A DNA stretch of 64,000 bases from Sphingomonadaceae bacterium PASS1 (GCA_002255985.1 NKIR01000002.1:186001-250000), one strand, 5' to 3'. Numbered from the stretch's first letter, positions 17,730 through 30,384 are shown. Notes: a model not told the origin generated them from the sequence alone. A program made the numbers and translations.

Positions 17730-18640
17730 ATGTGATGTCGGAGGTATCGACATCTTCGCTGCTTCAAGATGCGCTGAGCAGTATTGCAGCAGATGTTGAC
17801 CATGAATTCGACACGCTGCTGAAAATACCCGGGGACGCACGCGACCGTTTATATGCAGCCATGCGGCACGCAACGATTGGCGGCGGCAAGCGCCTTCGTC
17901 CGTTGCTGGTAACCGCCACCGCAGCCTTGTTCCATGTCGACCGCAAAACGGCTTTGCGCGTTGGTACGGCGGTCGAGGCCATTCACGTCTATTCGCTGGT
18001 GCATGACGACCTGCCCTGCATGGATGATGATGACTTGCGCCGTGGCAAACCCACCGTGCATCGGGCGTTTGACGAAGCGACGGCGGTTTTAGCCGGTGAC
18101 TCGCTGCATGCGCTTGCCTTTGAAATCTTGGCCAATCCAGATACCCATAGCGACCCATTTGTGCGTGGTGAGCTGGTGTCGACGCTGGCGCTGGCCAGTG
18201 GCCCTGAAGGCATGGCTGGTGGCCAGATGATGGACATTGAGGCTGAAAACGCAGCGTTCGATTTGCAGACTGTCATGCGCCTGCAGGCGTTGAAAACCGG
18301 CGCGCTTATTGCCGCAAGCGTTGAGATGGGCGCCATTTTGGGCCATATCCCACCCGAAGGCCGCACGCACTTGCGTGGCTATGCCCGCGACATTGGCCTC
18401 GCCTTTCAAATTGCCGATGACATTTTGGATGTCGAGGGTGACCCCGAATTGGCTGGCAAGGCGCTTCAGAAAGACGCCGAGGCAGGCAAGGGCACATTTG
18501 TATCGCTGATGGGGCTTGAACGCGCCAAGCAACAGGCCGAAATGCTGGTCCAGCAAGCCAATGATTATCTATCGAGCTATGGCGCAGAGGCGGATTTGTT
18601 GCGCGCTATTGCAAATTATATCACGGAAAGAGATCGCTGA
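17726..18640 (+). CDS. ispA: polyprenyl synthetase, farnesyl/geranyl diphosphate synthase
   Basis: A 304-residue all-helical prenyltransferase. The first Asp-rich motif DDLPCMDDDDLRRG begins at Asp94-Asp95 and the second, DDILDVEGD, is at 231-239; GGGKRLRP (52-59) binds the isopentenyl diphosphate pyrophosphate. It condenses IPP with DMAPP/GPP to make farnesyl diphosphate for ubiquinone, undecaprenyl phosphate and, in sphingomonads, carotenoids. Chain length cannot be settled by eye, but xseB adjacency favours IspA. It overlaps xseB (ATGA) and coaD (TGATG), forming a tight three-gene unit. Confidence 0.92.
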   Translation: MNVMSEVSTSSLLQDALSSIAADVDHEFDTLLKIPGDARDRLYAAMRHATIGGGKRLRPLLVTATAALFHVDRKTALRVGTAVEAIHVYSLVHDDLPCMDDDDLRRGKPTVHRAFDEATAVLAGDSLHALAFEILANPDTHSDPFVRGELVSTLALASGPEGMAGGQMMDIEAENAAFDLQTVMRLQALKTGALIAASVEMGAILGHIPPEGRTHLRGYARDIGLAFQIADDILDVEGDPELAGKALQKDAEAGKGTFVSLMGLERAKQQAEMLVQQANDYLSSYGAEADLLRAIANYITERDR

Positions 18641-19149
18641 TGACCCACCGGATTGGCGTATATCCCGGAACTTTTGACCCAATCACCTTGGGCCATATGG
18701 ACATCATCCGGCGCGGCGCAAAGCTTGTCGATGAACTCATCATTGGTGTAACCACCAACGCATCGAAATCGCCGATGTTCGCGGATGAAGAGCGTATCGC
18801 GATGGTTGAACGCGAAGTTGCGACAATCGGCGCGGATCATATCCGCGTTGTCGGGTTCAACTCATTGCTGATGGACTTTGCCGAAGCGCACGGCGCGAGC
18901 ACGGTCATTCGCGGCATTCGCGGCGTGACCGATTTCGAATATGAGTATCAACTCACGGGTATGAACCGACAGTTGAATGACCGCGTAGAGACGCTGTTCC
19001 TCATGGCAGATGTCTCGCTTCAGCCCATCGCATCTCGGTTGGTGAAGGAAATCGCCATATATGGTGGCGAAATTGGCAAGTTTGTGACGCCCGCGATCCG
19101 CGACGAAGTTGTCGCGCGCGTTCAGCTATTGGGCAGCAAGGCAAGCTAA
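18640..19149 (+). CDS. coaD: phosphopantetheine adenylyltransferase
   Basis: A 169-residue nucleotidyltransferase for the penultimate step of coenzyme A synthesis (4'-phosphopantetheine + ATP to dephospho-CoA). Seen: the N-terminal YPGTFDPITLGHMDII with the TxxxTxGH-type T/H pair, RGIRGVTDFEYEYQLTGMNR, and a C-terminal SRLVKEIAIYGG. Length and motifs match CoaD. Its start codon overlaps the ispA stop by one base. No further gene follows on this strand; a minus-strand DUF2721 gene converges 15 bases later. Confidence 0.95.
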   Translation: MTHRIGVYPGTFDPITLGHMDIIRRGAKLVDELIIGVTTNASKSPMFADEERIAMVEREVATIGADHIRVVGFNSLLMDFAEAHGASTVIRGIRGVTDFEYEYQLTGMNRQLNDRVETLFLMADVSLQPIASRLVKEIAIYGGEIGKFVTPAIRDEVVARVQLLGSKAS

Positions 19150-19164
19150 CTACGCGCCTGCGCG

Positions 19165-19668
19165 CTACATCGTCTTACGCCGCTTACGTCCCGCGGGTGC
19201 CGGCGGGGGCGGCAGCTCAAGATATTCCTCCGGCACATATATCGCATAAGTTGCCAAGCGGATCTCGTGCACGAATTGAACCAGGCAAGCCGACAACAGC
19301 GCCAGTGCCAGCATGAATACGGCCACGGCTATCCATGCCGCGGAAATATTGGTCAGCCCCATGACGAACAGCACCACGATCATGATGCACACCGAAATCG
19401 CGGACAAAACCGCGCACAAGATCGATCTTCCCACCACGCGCATGCGCTTTTCAATAATACGCAGTTCGGTAACGACCCGTTCATGCGCTTTACCGTCGGT
19501 CTGGGCATATTGCCGCTGCAGGTCGCGTGACCGGTCAACAATGCGCGACAGTCGGCCCGTGAGGACATTAAGCAGGCTGCCCACCGCAACCAGCAAGAAT
19601 GCGGGTGTCAGTGCCGTCTCCAGAACGGAAATGACCGCCGCCAGATCCGGGCCAAACTTACCGTCCAT
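19165..19668 (-). CDS. DUF2721 membrane protein
   Basis: A 167-residue protein with three hydrophobic segments (about 9-35, 83-105, 109-132). The stretch LVAVGSLLNVLTGRLSRIVDRSRDLQ after the first span and LRIIEKRMRVVGRSI before the second are the DUF2721 pattern. The C-terminus is Pro-rich then basic (RKRRKTM). Function is unknown. Its start overlaps the last 11 bases of the upstream acyl-CoA ligase gene, so it is translationally coupled to that enzyme. Confidence 0.8.
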   Translation of the reverse strand: MDGKFGPDLAAVISVLETALTPAFLLVAVGSLLNVLTGRLSRIVDRSRDLQRQYAQTDGKAHERVVTELRIIEKRMRVVGRSILCAVLSAISVCIMIVVLFVMGLTNISAAWIAVAVFMLALALLSACLVQFVHEIRLATYAIYVPEEYLELPPPPAPAGRKRRKTM

Positions 19669-21217
19669 TTTGCAATTCCGCCGCCAATGTCCGCAAATCG
19701 GTTTTCAACAACTTACCGATATGGCTGCGCGGCATTTCGTCGATTGGGTAGAGCACCGAAATGCGTTGGGTTTTGCCAAGCTGCCCATTCACCCGTTCCA
19801 AGATAGCATCGGGCGTGCTGCTGGCGTCGGGATGCAGCCGCACAAAGCCAACCGGCGTCTCGCCCCACGCATCGGACGGCATGCCCACCACAGCCGCCTC
19901 AGCCACCTCCGCTTGCGCCTCCAGCAGCTCCTCCAGATCTTTGGGGTAGATGTTGAACCCGCCGGAGATAATCATGTCTTTCGCGCGCCCGACGATGGAG
20001 ACAAAGCCGTCTTCATCGACAATCCCGATGTCGCCGGTTTTGAGCCAGATATTGCCATCCTCATCGCGCCATTCCATCTCGCGCGTCTTTTCCGGCTGGT
20101 TCTTATAGCCGGACATCATGGTGGGTGACCGGCCCGTTAAAACGCCTTTGGATCCAGCGGGAAGGCGATTGTCGTCGTCATCAAGGACGATCAATTCATG
20201 GCCCGTCACGGGCTGACCCACGGTGTGCAGCTTGTCGGGGAAATTATGTGCCTGCAACATGCAGACCACCCCGCCCTCCGTCATGCCATAAATTTCGACG
20301 AGCCCGCCGGGCCAGCGTTTGACGACATCAGCCTTTAACTCCGCCGGGAATGGCGCGCTGGTGCAAAATTTGATGATGAAATGCGAAAGATCGTAATGTG
20401 CAAAACCATCATGCGCCATGATCCGCTGATATTGGACGGGCACCAGCATGGTATGCGTGGTTCGGTCGGCCTGTGCATGGTCAAGATAGCCGGTGACATC
20501 AAATTTATCCATGATCCGCGCAAATCCGCCATGGCACATGGTCGGCAGGAACACAGCGAGCGTCGTGTTCGAATATAAAGGCGTGGAAACCAGCGAACGG
20601 GTGTCAAGACTGTAAATCGATTTGAAACCACCCGCCATCTGGTGCCAGCGCATGGCGTGCGAGTGGATGATGCCCTTTGGCGTACCTGTCGTTCCGCTCG
20701 AATAAATGATGTTGAATGGATCATTCGGCGCAGGTTCAGCTGCTGCAAATGTCGCACCCTCTTCGGCCATCCAAGCGTTAAGGCTTGGATGCTCTGCGGC
20801 ACCATTATCCAATATGACAATGCGTACATCGCCCAATTCTATACCGCCGAGTTCAGACAGTTTTGCCGCATCGACAAAGAGATGTATCGCCCCTGAGTCA
20901 CGTAACATTGCAGACAATTGCGCTGGGGTGGCCGATGTCGTCAGCGGCGCAGCGCAGCCGCCTGCACGCACTGCGGCCAAATAGACCAGCGCATAATTGA
21001 TGTTGCTCATGCCCAAAATGGCGACCGCCTGGCCATGCCGAAGGCCATCACGCTGAAGCTGGGCCGCAATGCGTGACGTCGACTGCGAAACGTGGCTCCA
21101 GGAAACCGTCGTGAACTTGTCAGCGAGCGCGTCGGCATCGGGCTTTTCTGTACCCCAAGCGCCAATGAGTGCGCCAAAGTCGCCAAAGCTCTTTTCCAGT
21201 TCAGTCTCGATATTCAT
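19658..21217 (-). CDS. AMP-dependent synthetase/ligase (fatty acyl-CoA ligase type)
   Basis: A 519-residue adenylate-forming enzyme. The phosphate-binding motif YSSGTTGTPKG is at about 172-182; LVEIYGMTEGG is the adenine motif, WLKTGDIGIVDEDGFVSIVGRAKDMIISGG the hinge, and a Lys near the C-terminus (SHIGKLLKTDLR) the catalytic lysine. It should activate a carboxylic acid (fatty or aromatic) to its CoA thioester via acyl-AMP; the substrate cannot be set. It heads a two-gene unit with the DUF2721 gene. It is divergent from gyrB across 193 bases. Confidence 0.85.
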   Translation of the reverse strand: MNIETELEKSFGDFGALIGAWGTEKPDADALADKFTTVSWSHVSQSTSRIAAQLQRDGLRHGQAVAILGMSNINYALVYLAAVRAGGCAAPLTTSATPAQLSAMLRDSGAIHLFVDAAKLSELGGIELGDVRIVILDNGAAEHPSLNAWMAEEGATFAAAEPAPNDPFNIIYSSGTTGTPKGIIHSHAMRWHQMAGGFKSIYSLDTRSLVSTPLYSNTTLAVFLPTMCHGGFARIMDKFDVTGYLDHAQADRTTHTMLVPVQYQRIMAHDGFAHYDLSHFIIKFCTSAPFPAELKADVVKRWPGGLVEIYGMTEGGVVCMLQAHNFPDKLHTVGQPVTGHELIVLDDDDNRLPAGSKGVLTGRSPTMMSGYKNQPEKTREMEWRDEDGNIWLKTGDIGIVDEDGFVSIVGRAKDMIISGGFNIYPKDLEELLEAQAEVAEAAVVGMPSDAWGETPVGFVRLHPDASSTPDAILERVNGQLGKTQRISVLYPIDEMPRSHIGKLLKTDLRTLAAELQNGR

Positions 21218-21260
21218 TACGTTTCTTGCCTATCCCTTAGATGCGCATCTGATGATTTAG

Positions 21261-23996
<2,736 letters not shown>

Positions 23997-24079
23997 ACGC
24001 AAAGTCTGCGCAAACTATCGCTTCGACAATTGGAAGCGTGCGGCGTTTATTGTAGCCCGCGCGCCTCGGGGGGAATGTT

Positions 24080-24445
24080 ATGCACAAACGTCACTATCTT
24101 GCGTTCGCGCTTATCTCCTTGCCGGTTTTGGCGCAGGCCGGCGACAGCCGTATCGAAATCGGAACGGGATTGGCCAGCTATTATGGCGCCGAACTCAGCG
24201 GCAATCGCACGGCCAGCGGTGAGCGTTTTGATCCAAACGCGATGACCGCGGCGCACCGGACGTTATCTTTTGGTACCCGGGTAGCAGTCACCAATTTGGC
24301 CAATGGTCAGGAAGTTGTCGTGCGCGTTAACGACCGCGGACCGTGGAGCAAATCACGCATCATGGATATATCTTATGCTGCAGCCAAACAGATCGGGATG
24401 CACCGCAGCGGGACCGCAAAGGTTAAGCTCGAGCGGATCGATTAA
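24080..24445 (+). CDS. RlpA-like exported double-psi beta-barrel protein
   Basis: A 121-residue protein with a signal peptide (about 1-20) and a complete double-psi beta-barrel: GLASYYGAELSGNRTASGERFDPNAMTAAHRTLSFGTRVAVTN and VVVRVNDRGPW...RIMDISYAAAKQIG. RlpA proteins are septal peptidoglycan lytic transglycosylases; the catalytic Asp is in NDRGP. The SPOR domain present in Pseudomonas RlpA is missing, so septal targeting would have to come from elsewhere. Its stop codon shares TTAA (24442-24445) with the convergent ygfZ. Confidence 0.85.
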   Translation: MHKRHYLAFALISLPVLAQAGDSRIEIGTGLASYYGAELSGNRTASGERFDPNAMTAAHRTLSFGTRVAVTNLANGQEVVVRVNDRGPWSKSRIMDISYAAAKQIGMHRSGTAKVKLERID

Positions 24446-25164
24446 TCGAGCGCAGCGCGCTGCCAGTCTGGCAGATTGAGCGCCGTCAAATCTTCCAGGC
24501 GGCGCAACTCCACCGATATATCAAGTTCCGGATAAACGCACCGCTGCCGGCTCTCGTCGGCTTGTGCCAACGGGACGACCACCAGCCGTCGGTTCACCTT
24601 TTGTCGCCAGTTCATACGCGCCGTATTCTCCTGCCCGACATAGCATCCCTTGGTGAAGGATACCCCGTTCAGTTCTGCGGCATTGGCCTCAAGCCACAAC
24701 GTCTGTTCGCTGCCCAGCTCATGTACGCCCTCAGTGATGCCAAGCCCAAGCCGATGCGCGCGATAGGCGGCACTCCCATCGACATCATCGTCGGCCGGGG
24801 CGCTCAGCAAGCGTGTTCCGAGCTCCGGATGGCGCGGGTCTGAACTGCCGTCGCCTTTCCAGAGCACGCCGCATTCCGGATCAATGGCAATGGCGATTTT
24901 CCGGCGCAACCGGTACATCGACAGGCGGCGGACCAATGCGTCTGCTTGCGTACCTTCGCAATCGATAAGCACATCGTCACCATCTGCCCACAGAATGAAA
25001 TCGAACAGCGCCTTTCCCTGCGGGCTCAACAAGCCTGCCCATAAGGGCATTTCTGCCGCGGTATCCTGCGTCACTAGTCCCTGCAAAAATTGGCGCACGT
25101 CCTCACCCGGCTCGGTGGGCGACAGACGGATAACGCAGCGGTCGAATAGACGGGTGTTTGGCAT
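24442..25164 (-). CDS. ygfZ: folate-binding YgfZ-type iron-sulfur cluster/tRNA modification factor
   Basis: A 240-residue protein of the aminomethyltransferase-like fold with the family signature KGCYVGQE at 172-179, preceded by GVSFT. YgfZ/IBA57 proteins bind tetrahydrofolate and assist maturation or repair of certain [4Fe-4S] enzymes, including MiaB. Also visible are LVTQD near the N-terminus and GLLSPQGKALFDF. It is shorter than E. coli YgfZ (326), as usual in alphaproteobacteria. Divergent from pyrC, with only 38 bases between the start codons. Confidence 0.88.
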   Translation of the reverse strand: MPNTRLFDRCVIRLSPTEPGEDVRQFLQGLVTQDTAAEMPLWAGLLSPQGKALFDFILWADGDDVLIDCEGTQADALVRRLSMYRLRRKIAIAIDPECGVLWKGDGSSDPRHPELGTRLLSAPADDDVDGSAAYRAHRLGLGITEGVHELGSEQTLWLEANAAELNGVSFTKGCYVGQENTARMNWRQKVNRRLVVVPLAQADESRQRCVYPELDISVELRRLEDLTALNLPDWQRAALD

Positions 25165-25202
25165 AGGTGACAGATAGGGGGAGAGGCGCTTAAAGGGAAG
25201 CC

Positions 25203-26246
25203 ATGACCGACCAGATGATTCTTTCCATCCGCCGCCCTGATGATTGGCATCTCCATTTTCGTGACGGCGCAGCCATGCGCAGCGTGGTGCCCTTCACCGC
25301 GAAACAGTTTGCGCGTGCGATTGTCATGCCCAATTTATCGCCACCTGTAACAACAGTTGAAGCGGGCGCGGCCTATCGTGACCGGATTTTGGCAGCAGTG
25401 CCCGAAGGCGTCACGTTCACGCCACTTATGACGGCCTATCTTACCGACGTAAGTGACGGGAATGAACTGGCACGCGGTCACGCCGAAGGTGTGTTTACAG
25501 CGGCAAAGCTATACCCCGCGCACGCCACCACTGGAAGCGCGCATGGCGTAACCAGCGTAACCAACATCATGCCCGCGCTGGAGCATATGGCGCGGATCGG
25601 CATGCCATTGCTGATCCACGGCGAAGTTACAGACTCGCACGTCGATATCTTTGACCGTGAGGCTGTGTTCATTGAACGGACGCTGTCGAAACTGGTGCGC
25701 GATCTGCCTGAGCTCAAGATCGTTTTTGAACATATCACCACTGCAGACGCTGTCGCTTTTGTAGATGCCAGCGGTCCCAATGTCGCGGCGACCATCACGC
25801 CGCAACATTTGCACATCAACCGCAATGCCATGTTTACAGGCGGCATCCGTCCGCATGCCTACTGCCTGCCGGTCGCCAAACGTGAGATACACCGGCTTGC
25901 GCTCCGCAAGGCTGCGACATCGGGAAGCCGTAAATATTTCCTCGGCACCGACAGCGCGCCGCACGACAAAACCGCGAAGGAAAGCGCCTGCGGATGCGCG
26001 GGCATCTTCAACGCGCCCTTCGCATTGGAAAGCTACGCCGCCGTCTTTGAAGAAGAAGGCGCGCTGGATAAATTTGAGGCCTTTGCTTCGGAAAACGGCC
26101 CGCGTTTCTATGGCCTGCCGTTGAACGAGGAGCGCATAATATTGGAACGCACCGATATCGTCGTTCCGGAACTGCTTGCGCTGGAAGGGCTTGATGTCGT
26201 GCCGTTCCACGCAGGGGAAACATTGCGCTGGCGGCTGAAGGCTTAA
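25203..26246 (+). CDS. pyrC: dihydroorotase, class II (PyrC)
   Basis: A 347-residue amidohydrolase for the third step of pyrimidine synthesis, cyclising carbamoyl aspartate to dihydroorotate. Metal ligands are visible: HLH (His16, His18) in [10 protein letters not shown], the Lys in [11 protein letters not shown] (Lys102) expected to be carboxylated, His in LLIHGEV and EHITTADA, and Asp in [11 protein letters not shown]. The single-chain E. coli-like length and motifs place it in the catalytically complete class II type rather than the PyrB-associated pseudo-dihydroorotase. Its stop codon overlaps that of the convergent rarD in TTAA. Confidence 0.95.
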   Translation: MTDQMILSIRRPDDWHLHFRDGAAMRSVVPFTAKQFARAIVMPNLSPPVTTVEAGAAYRDRILAAVPEGVTFTPLMTAYLTDVSDGNELARGHAEGVFTAAKLYPAHATTGSAHGVTSVTNIMPALEHMARIGMPLLIHGEVTDSHVDIFDREAVFIERTLSKLVRDLPELKIVFEHITTADAVAFVDASGPNVAATITPQHLHINRNAMFTGGIRPHAYCLPVAKREIHRLALRKAATSGSRKYFLGTDSAPHDKTAKESACGCAGIFNAPFALESYAAVFEEEGALDKFEAFASENGPRFYGLPLNEERIILERTDIVVPELLALEGLDVVPFHAGETLRWRLKA

Positions 26247-27151
26247 GCTTTTGATGCCCTGTAGGTTTTAATCGCGTCCGCACAGAAAATCGCGATACTG
26301 ATCCAGATCAGGATGAAGCACGCCAGCTTCGTCGTGCTCAATGGCTCGCCGTACACGAACACACCCAGCAGGAACGCAATGGACGGTGCCGTATATTGCA
26401 CAAAGCCCAGGCTGGTATAGCTCATCCGGCGGGCGGCGGTCGCGAACAGCAGCAACGGGATGGCGGTGACCGCACCTGCCAATATCAAAAGCCCCGACGT
26501 CGTCACATCATCCCCAAATCCGCCGCCACCAACTTGCGCGAAATAGAGCACCGCACCCAATGCCAGCGGCGCCAGCAATGTCGTCTCGGTCGCGAGGCCG
26601 GGAACAGAGCCAACGGGGGTAATCTTGCGGATAAGGCCGTAGAGGCCAAAGCTTAAAGCGAGCGATATCGATACCCATAAGGTATCGAGCGCATCACCGA
26701 TGAGGATAGCAACGCCAATGGCGGCAACGGCAACGGCGACCATCTGAAGCGGTCGCAATCGCTCGCCTAAAAACAGACGCCCCAGCAGGACGTTCACCAA
26801 GGGGTTGAGATAATAGCCAAGGCTGGCTGCCAAAATATGGTCTGTGGAAACGGCCCAAATGTAGATCAGCCAGTTAATGGCGACCAACGTGGCAGAAGCG
26901 AGCAAATTACGCAGATGCGCCGTGTGGCGGAAAATGGCCGCATATTCGCCAAGCTGTTTGCGAAAGGCCATAATGACCAGCAGCAGGGGAATGGACCACA
27001 AGACACGCTGCGCAACAACCGCGATCGGCGAGACATGGCTCAGCAGCTTGAAATAAACCGGGACGAAGCCCCAGATGAGATATGCCGACATGGCATAAGG
27101 CAAGCCACTTGGCTGCGCAGGTTCTGGTTTGTCTGTCATGTGTTTTGCCAA
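26243..27151 (-). CDS. rarD: EamA-family transporter RarD
   Basis: A 302-residue protein with about ten membrane spans and two EamA repeats. The N-terminus [25 protein letters not shown] and [26 protein letters not shown] are the RarD signature. RarD was named from chloramphenicol sensitivity but its substrate is unknown; the family exports metabolites. The membrane segments follow 28-300 with short loops. A small membrane protein gene precedes it on the same strand, 15 bases upstream. Confidence 0.88.
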   Translation of the reverse strand: MAKHMTDKPEPAQPSGLPYAMSAYLIWGFVPVYFKLLSHVSPIAVVAQRVLWSIPLLLVIMAFRKQLGEYAAIFRHTAHLRNLLASATLVAINWLIYIWAVSTDHILAASLGYYLNPLVNVLLGRLFLGERLRPLQMVAVAVAAIGVAILIGDALDTLWVSISLALSFGLYGLIRKITPVGSVPGLATETTLLAPLALGAVLYFAQVGGGGFGDDVTTSGLLILAGAVTAIPLLLFATAARRMSYTSLGFVQYTAPSIAFLLGVFVYGEPLSTTKLACFILIWISIAIFCADAIKTYRASKA

Positions 27152-27166
27152 GCCTTCGGGTGGAGA

Positions 27167-27388
27167 TCAGATGATCCCGCCGCCCATCCAGAGGCGCAGC
27201 GCGCAAATGGCTATAACGACCAAGCAGAAGTTGCGGCCGCTGTCCTTTTCCGACGCGAAGCCAAAGGCCGCACCAACGCCAGCGATCAGGATAATGAACC
27301 AGTTCAGCCATCCCAGCAACGGGATGAACCCGATGATGGCCAGCAAAAGTGCAATAAGGCCAAAGAGGAATGCGAGGATATTTGCCAT
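27167..27388 (-). CDS. small two/three-span membrane protein of unknown function
   Basis: A 73-residue protein starting MANILAFLFGLIALLLAIIGFIPLLGWLNWFII, with hydrophobic stretches at about 2-22, 25-42 and 53-70 and a short polar SEKDSGRN loop. ATG 27388 is chosen since the upstream in-frame extension to 27433 is basic and would precede the membrane helix without any ribosome binding site. No family is recognised with confidence. It lies 15 bases upstream of rarD and may be cotranscribed with it. Confidence 0.65.
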   Translation of the reverse strand: MANILAFLFGLIALLLAIIGFIPLLGWLNWFIILIAGVGAAFGFASEKDSGRNFCLVVIAICALRLWMGGGII

Positions 27389-27477
27389 AAAACGACTGTG
27401 GCGGGTTTTTAGGATTGTGGCAAGCACAGCCAACCTTTGCAGTCGATCCCGCGAATATCACGGTACCGAAATGACAA

Positions 27478-27507
27478 GAGGCTCAACCTGTCGCCAGATT
27501 GAGCCTC
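27478..27507 (-). terminator. hairpin terminator downstream of the secreted Gly/Arg/Asn-rich protein gene
   Basis: GAGGCTCAA (27478-27486) pairs perfectly with TTGAGCCTC (27499-27507); on the minus strand the loop contains an inner CTG-GCGA-CAG stem. The minus-strand tail is TTGTCATTT, a weak T-tract. It begins 24 bases after the stop of the gene at 27532-28101. Confidence 0.65.
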
Positions 27508-27531
27508 ATTGCACCCAAGCACGTGTGAAAT

Positions 27532-28101
27532 TTAACGCCACTGTTCCAATCCGCGATAGTCAATGTCGACCACGCGGCCACGCTCTACAAAGCAGGTGAA
27601 GCGGCCTTGGTCATAACCGCGCTGGTAAGCGTTGCCGCCAAATCGGTCATTGCCATAATAATTATTCTCGTAACGGCCACGTCCGCCGTCTTGAACAACG
27701 ACATTGCCTTTGACCCGGTAGCCATAGCGCGTCCGTTCGATGCTACGCACTTGCGTGACGTCTGAACGGCTGTAGCCATTGGCCCAACGTTCAACGCTGG
27801 CGACGCACTGGTTTACGGCGGCGCGGCCGCTGCCGTTGCGATTGTCGTAATTATAGCCTGCGCGGTTATCATCATTACGGTCATCATAACCGTAGCGATC
27901 GTTGCGGCCATTGTTGCCGCTTGAAAGCACAGCGGCAAGACCACCGAGCACAACAGCTCCGGCAATAATCTCGCCGGCACTTATGTTATCACGGTCGCGA
28001 TTGCGGTCATGGCGATCACGCGCTTGGGCGGGAACGGTTACACTCACCAAAGCTGCAGCAGCAGCTCCCGCGCCAAGCAAAGTTTTGGTCATGAAATTCA
28101 T
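27532..28101 (-). CDS. exported Gly/Asn/Arg/Tyr-rich protein of unknown function
   Basis: A 189-residue protein with a signal peptide (about 1-28, ending VPAQA), then a charged RDRHDRNRDRDN segment, a glycine-zipper-like hydrophobic stretch (ISAGEIIAGAVVLGGLAAVL, about 40-60) and a low-complexity NDRYGYDD/NNYYGNDRFGG region. The C-terminus QGRFTCFVERGRVVDIDYRGL is compact and, together with NQCVASVERWA, holds the only two Cys of the mature protein, probably a disulfide. The start follows AAGGAG at 7 bases. An outer-membrane-associated structural role is possible; no firm family assignment. Confidence 0.7.
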   Translation of the reverse strand: MNFMTKTLLGAGAAAAALVSVTVPAQARDRHDRNRDRDNISAGEIIAGAVVLGGLAAVLSSGNNGRNDRYGYDDRNDDNRAGYNYDNRNGSGRAAVNQCVASVERWANGYSRSDVTQVRSIERTRYGYRVKGNVVVQDGGRGRYENNYYGNDRFGGNAYQRGYDQGRFTCFVERGRVVDIDYRGLEQWR

Positions 28102-28227
28102 CTTCGTTCTCCTTGAACCGGCGCAGCTATTCTGTGCCGATGGAGAGCGAATATGCGATTCGGGTTGTCCGGATGCTGAATTGACTTGTCAGCATCCGTT
28201 CATCTAAATTGCCCTTTTAATGAACAA

Positions 28228-30384
28228 TTATTCGGTGAGGGTCAGCCCCGTCCATTTGGCGAGAAACGCATAAATGTCCGAATATTCGTCAATAACCTTA
28301 TCGGTCGGCTTGCCTGAACCATGGCCCGCACGGCTTTCGATGCGGATGATCTTGGGCTTGTTTCCGGTTTCTGCAGCTTGCAAGGCGGAGATATATTTGA
28401 AGCTATGCCCCGGAACCACACGGTCATCGGTATCCGCGGTCGATACAATGACGGCGGGATATTCAACGCCCGATTTGATGTTGTGATAGGGTGAGTAAGT
28501 CATCTGCATTTTAAAGTCGGCTTCCTTGCTGGGGTAGCCATAATCATCGACCCAATAACGACCAGCCGTGAAACGGTCGAAGCGGACCATATCCATCACG
28601 CCCACTGCGGCATGGCCCGCCGCGAACAGGTCAGGACGCTGGTTGACAACGGCACCAATCAGCAATCCCCCATTGGATCGCCCTTCAATGGCAATCTTGC
28701 CCTTGGCCGAAACGCCGCTGGATATAAGATATTCCGCTGCGGCGGCAAAATCGTCAAAGACATTTTGTTTGTTCATCAAACGACCGGCATCATGCCACGG
28801 CTTCCCATATTCGCCGCCGCCACGAATGTTGGCGAGGGCGAATACACCGCCCGATTGCAACCAAGCCATACGCGTTGCGGAATAAGTGGGGGTCTGCGAA
28901 ATGTTGAACCCGCCATAGGAATACAGCAACGTCGGCGCGCCCTTAGTCAGATCGAGATTTTTTTTATGCACGACGAACATCGGGATCTTCGTGCCGTCCT
29001 TCGACGGATAGAACACTTGTTCGACCGTGAAGTCTGCCGGGTTGAAGCTTAGCTTTGGCTGCGCGAAGGGTGCCGACGCACCCGTCTTGCTGTCGAAACG
29101 ATACACGGCGCCGGGCTGATTAAAGCTGGAGAATCCGTAAAATGTTTCTGGATCACCCGGCGTTCCTGAAAAGCCACTGGCCGTCCCAATCGCGCTGAGC
29201 TTGATTTCCTGCAAAGGTTGCCCTGCGAGGTCTGTCATCAGCGCCATCGATTTGGCATCTTTGATATATGACAGGATGAGCCGGTTGCCGACGATCTGCG
29301 CGCGCGAAAGCGTTTCCGCGCTCTCCGCTATGACATCGGTAAATGCGGGCGTCTTCGCACCCAGATCAACCGTAACAACCTTAAGCTTTGCGGCATCCTT
29401 GTTGGTAGTGAACCAAAGCGTGTTGCCCATGCCTTCGATCAGGCCCCAGTCATGATCGAGACCCCTGACGAGCGGCTGCGGTTTCCATGTTGGCTTTTTG
29501 CCAAGTGGCATCACGTGCAGTTCATACTTCTCATCGGTTCCGGAAGACGTCGTAATGACCGCCCATTTGCCGTCGTGCGTCACTTGCGCGCTATGCCCAT
29601 ATTCAGGCTTGTCCGGCGTTGCGTATATTGCCTTGTCTTGCGACTGGGGCGTGCCGATTTTGTGGTAATAGATCGTCTGGTTATAGTTCAGCTGCTGGAA
29701 TGCGGCGCCTTCTTTTGGCTCTGCAAAACGCGAGTATAAAAACCCGTCATTGCCCACCCAGCTTATGTTCGTGAATTTTGCCCAGTTGATTTCGTCGGCG
29801 AGCACCTTGCCGGTCACGGTGTCGAGGACTTTAATCGTCCGCCAGTCTGAACCGCCATCTTGAACAGCATAAGCCATGAACTTGCCATTTTTCGATGGCA
29901 CCCAGCTATCTAGCGCAGTGGCACCGTCTTTTGCCCATAGATTGGGATCGATCAAAATACGGTCCGCGCCCGTTAGTCCCTTGCGCACATACAAGACTGA
30001 CTGGTTCTGCAGGCCGTCATTCTTTGTGAAGAAATAATAACCACCGGCTTTTTCAGGAAGGCCAAAGCGTTCGTAATCGAAAAGCTTCTTCATGCGCTCG
30101 GCGAGCACTTTTTTGCCGGGTAAAGTTTCCAGATATGCGTCGGTGACTGCATTTTGCGCCTTCACCCATTCGGCGACTTCGGGATTGACGCGGACATCGT
30201 CTTCAAGCCAGCGATAAGGATCAGCAACCTTTACGCCGAATTGTTCATCGACGACATTGACGGTTTTGGTCTGCGGATAGGTCAATTTGACTGCTGCATC
30301 GGTGGTGGCTGAATCTTGGGCCATGGCGGCCGACGAAATCGGTGCCATCATAACGGCTGCGCCGACCAAAAATACACTTCGCAT
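28228..30384 (-). CDS. exported prolyl oligopeptidase (peptidase family S9A)
   Basis: A 718-residue protein with a signal peptide (about 1-22), a seven-blade beta-propeller (about 90-440) and a C-terminal alpha/beta-hydrolase domain. Catalytic Ser570 sits in EGRSNGGLL, Asp in STADTDDRVVPGHS, His in ESRAGHGSGKPT; the DPYRWLEDD motif near residue 55 is typical for prolyl oligopeptidases. It should cleave short Pro-containing peptides, here in the periplasm. Length fits the family (about 700). The next 268 bases upstream (30385-30652) carry no gene, only the rplQ terminator and its own promoter region. Confidence 0.9.
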   Translation of the reverse strand: MRSVFLVGAAVMMAPISSAAMAQDSATTDAAVKLTYPQTKTVNVVDEQFGVKVADPYRWLEDDVRVNPEVAEWVKAQNAVTDAYLETLPGKKVLAERMKKLFDYERFGLPEKAGGYYFFTKNDGLQNQSVLYVRKGLTGADRILIDPNLWAKDGATALDSWVPSKNGKFMAYAVQDGGSDWRTIKVLDTVTGKVLADEINWAKFTNISWVGNDGFLYSRFAEPKEGAAFQQLNYNQTIYYHKIGTPQSQDKAIYATPDKPEYGHSAQVTHDGKWAVITTSSGTDEKYELHVMPLGKKPTWKPQPLVRGLDHDWGLIEGMGNTLWFTTNKDAAKLKVVTVDLGAKTPAFTDVIAESAETLSRAQIVGNRLILSYIKDAKSMALMTDLAGQPLQEIKLSAIGTASGFSGTPGDPETFYGFSSFNQPGAVYRFDSKTGASAPFAQPKLSFNPADFTVEQVFYPSKDGTKIPMFVVHKKNLDLTKGAPTLLYSYGGFNISQTPTYSATRMAWLQSGGVFALANIRGGGEYGKPWHDAGRLMNKQNVFDDFAAAAEYLISSGVSAKGKIAIEGRSNGGLLIGAVVNQRPDLFAAGHAAVGVMDMVRFDRFTAGRYWVDDYGYPSKEADFKMQMTYSPYHNIKSGVEYPAVIVSTADTDDRVVPGHSFKYISALQAAETGNKPKIIRIESRAGHGSGKPTDKVIDEYSDIYAFLAKWTGLTLTE

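Noticed and set aside
27532..28101. Tandem repeat or CRISPR-like array in the NDR/YGN-rich region
   Set aside because: The repeats are short, irregular and in frame with a secreted low-complexity protein; there are no uniform spacers.
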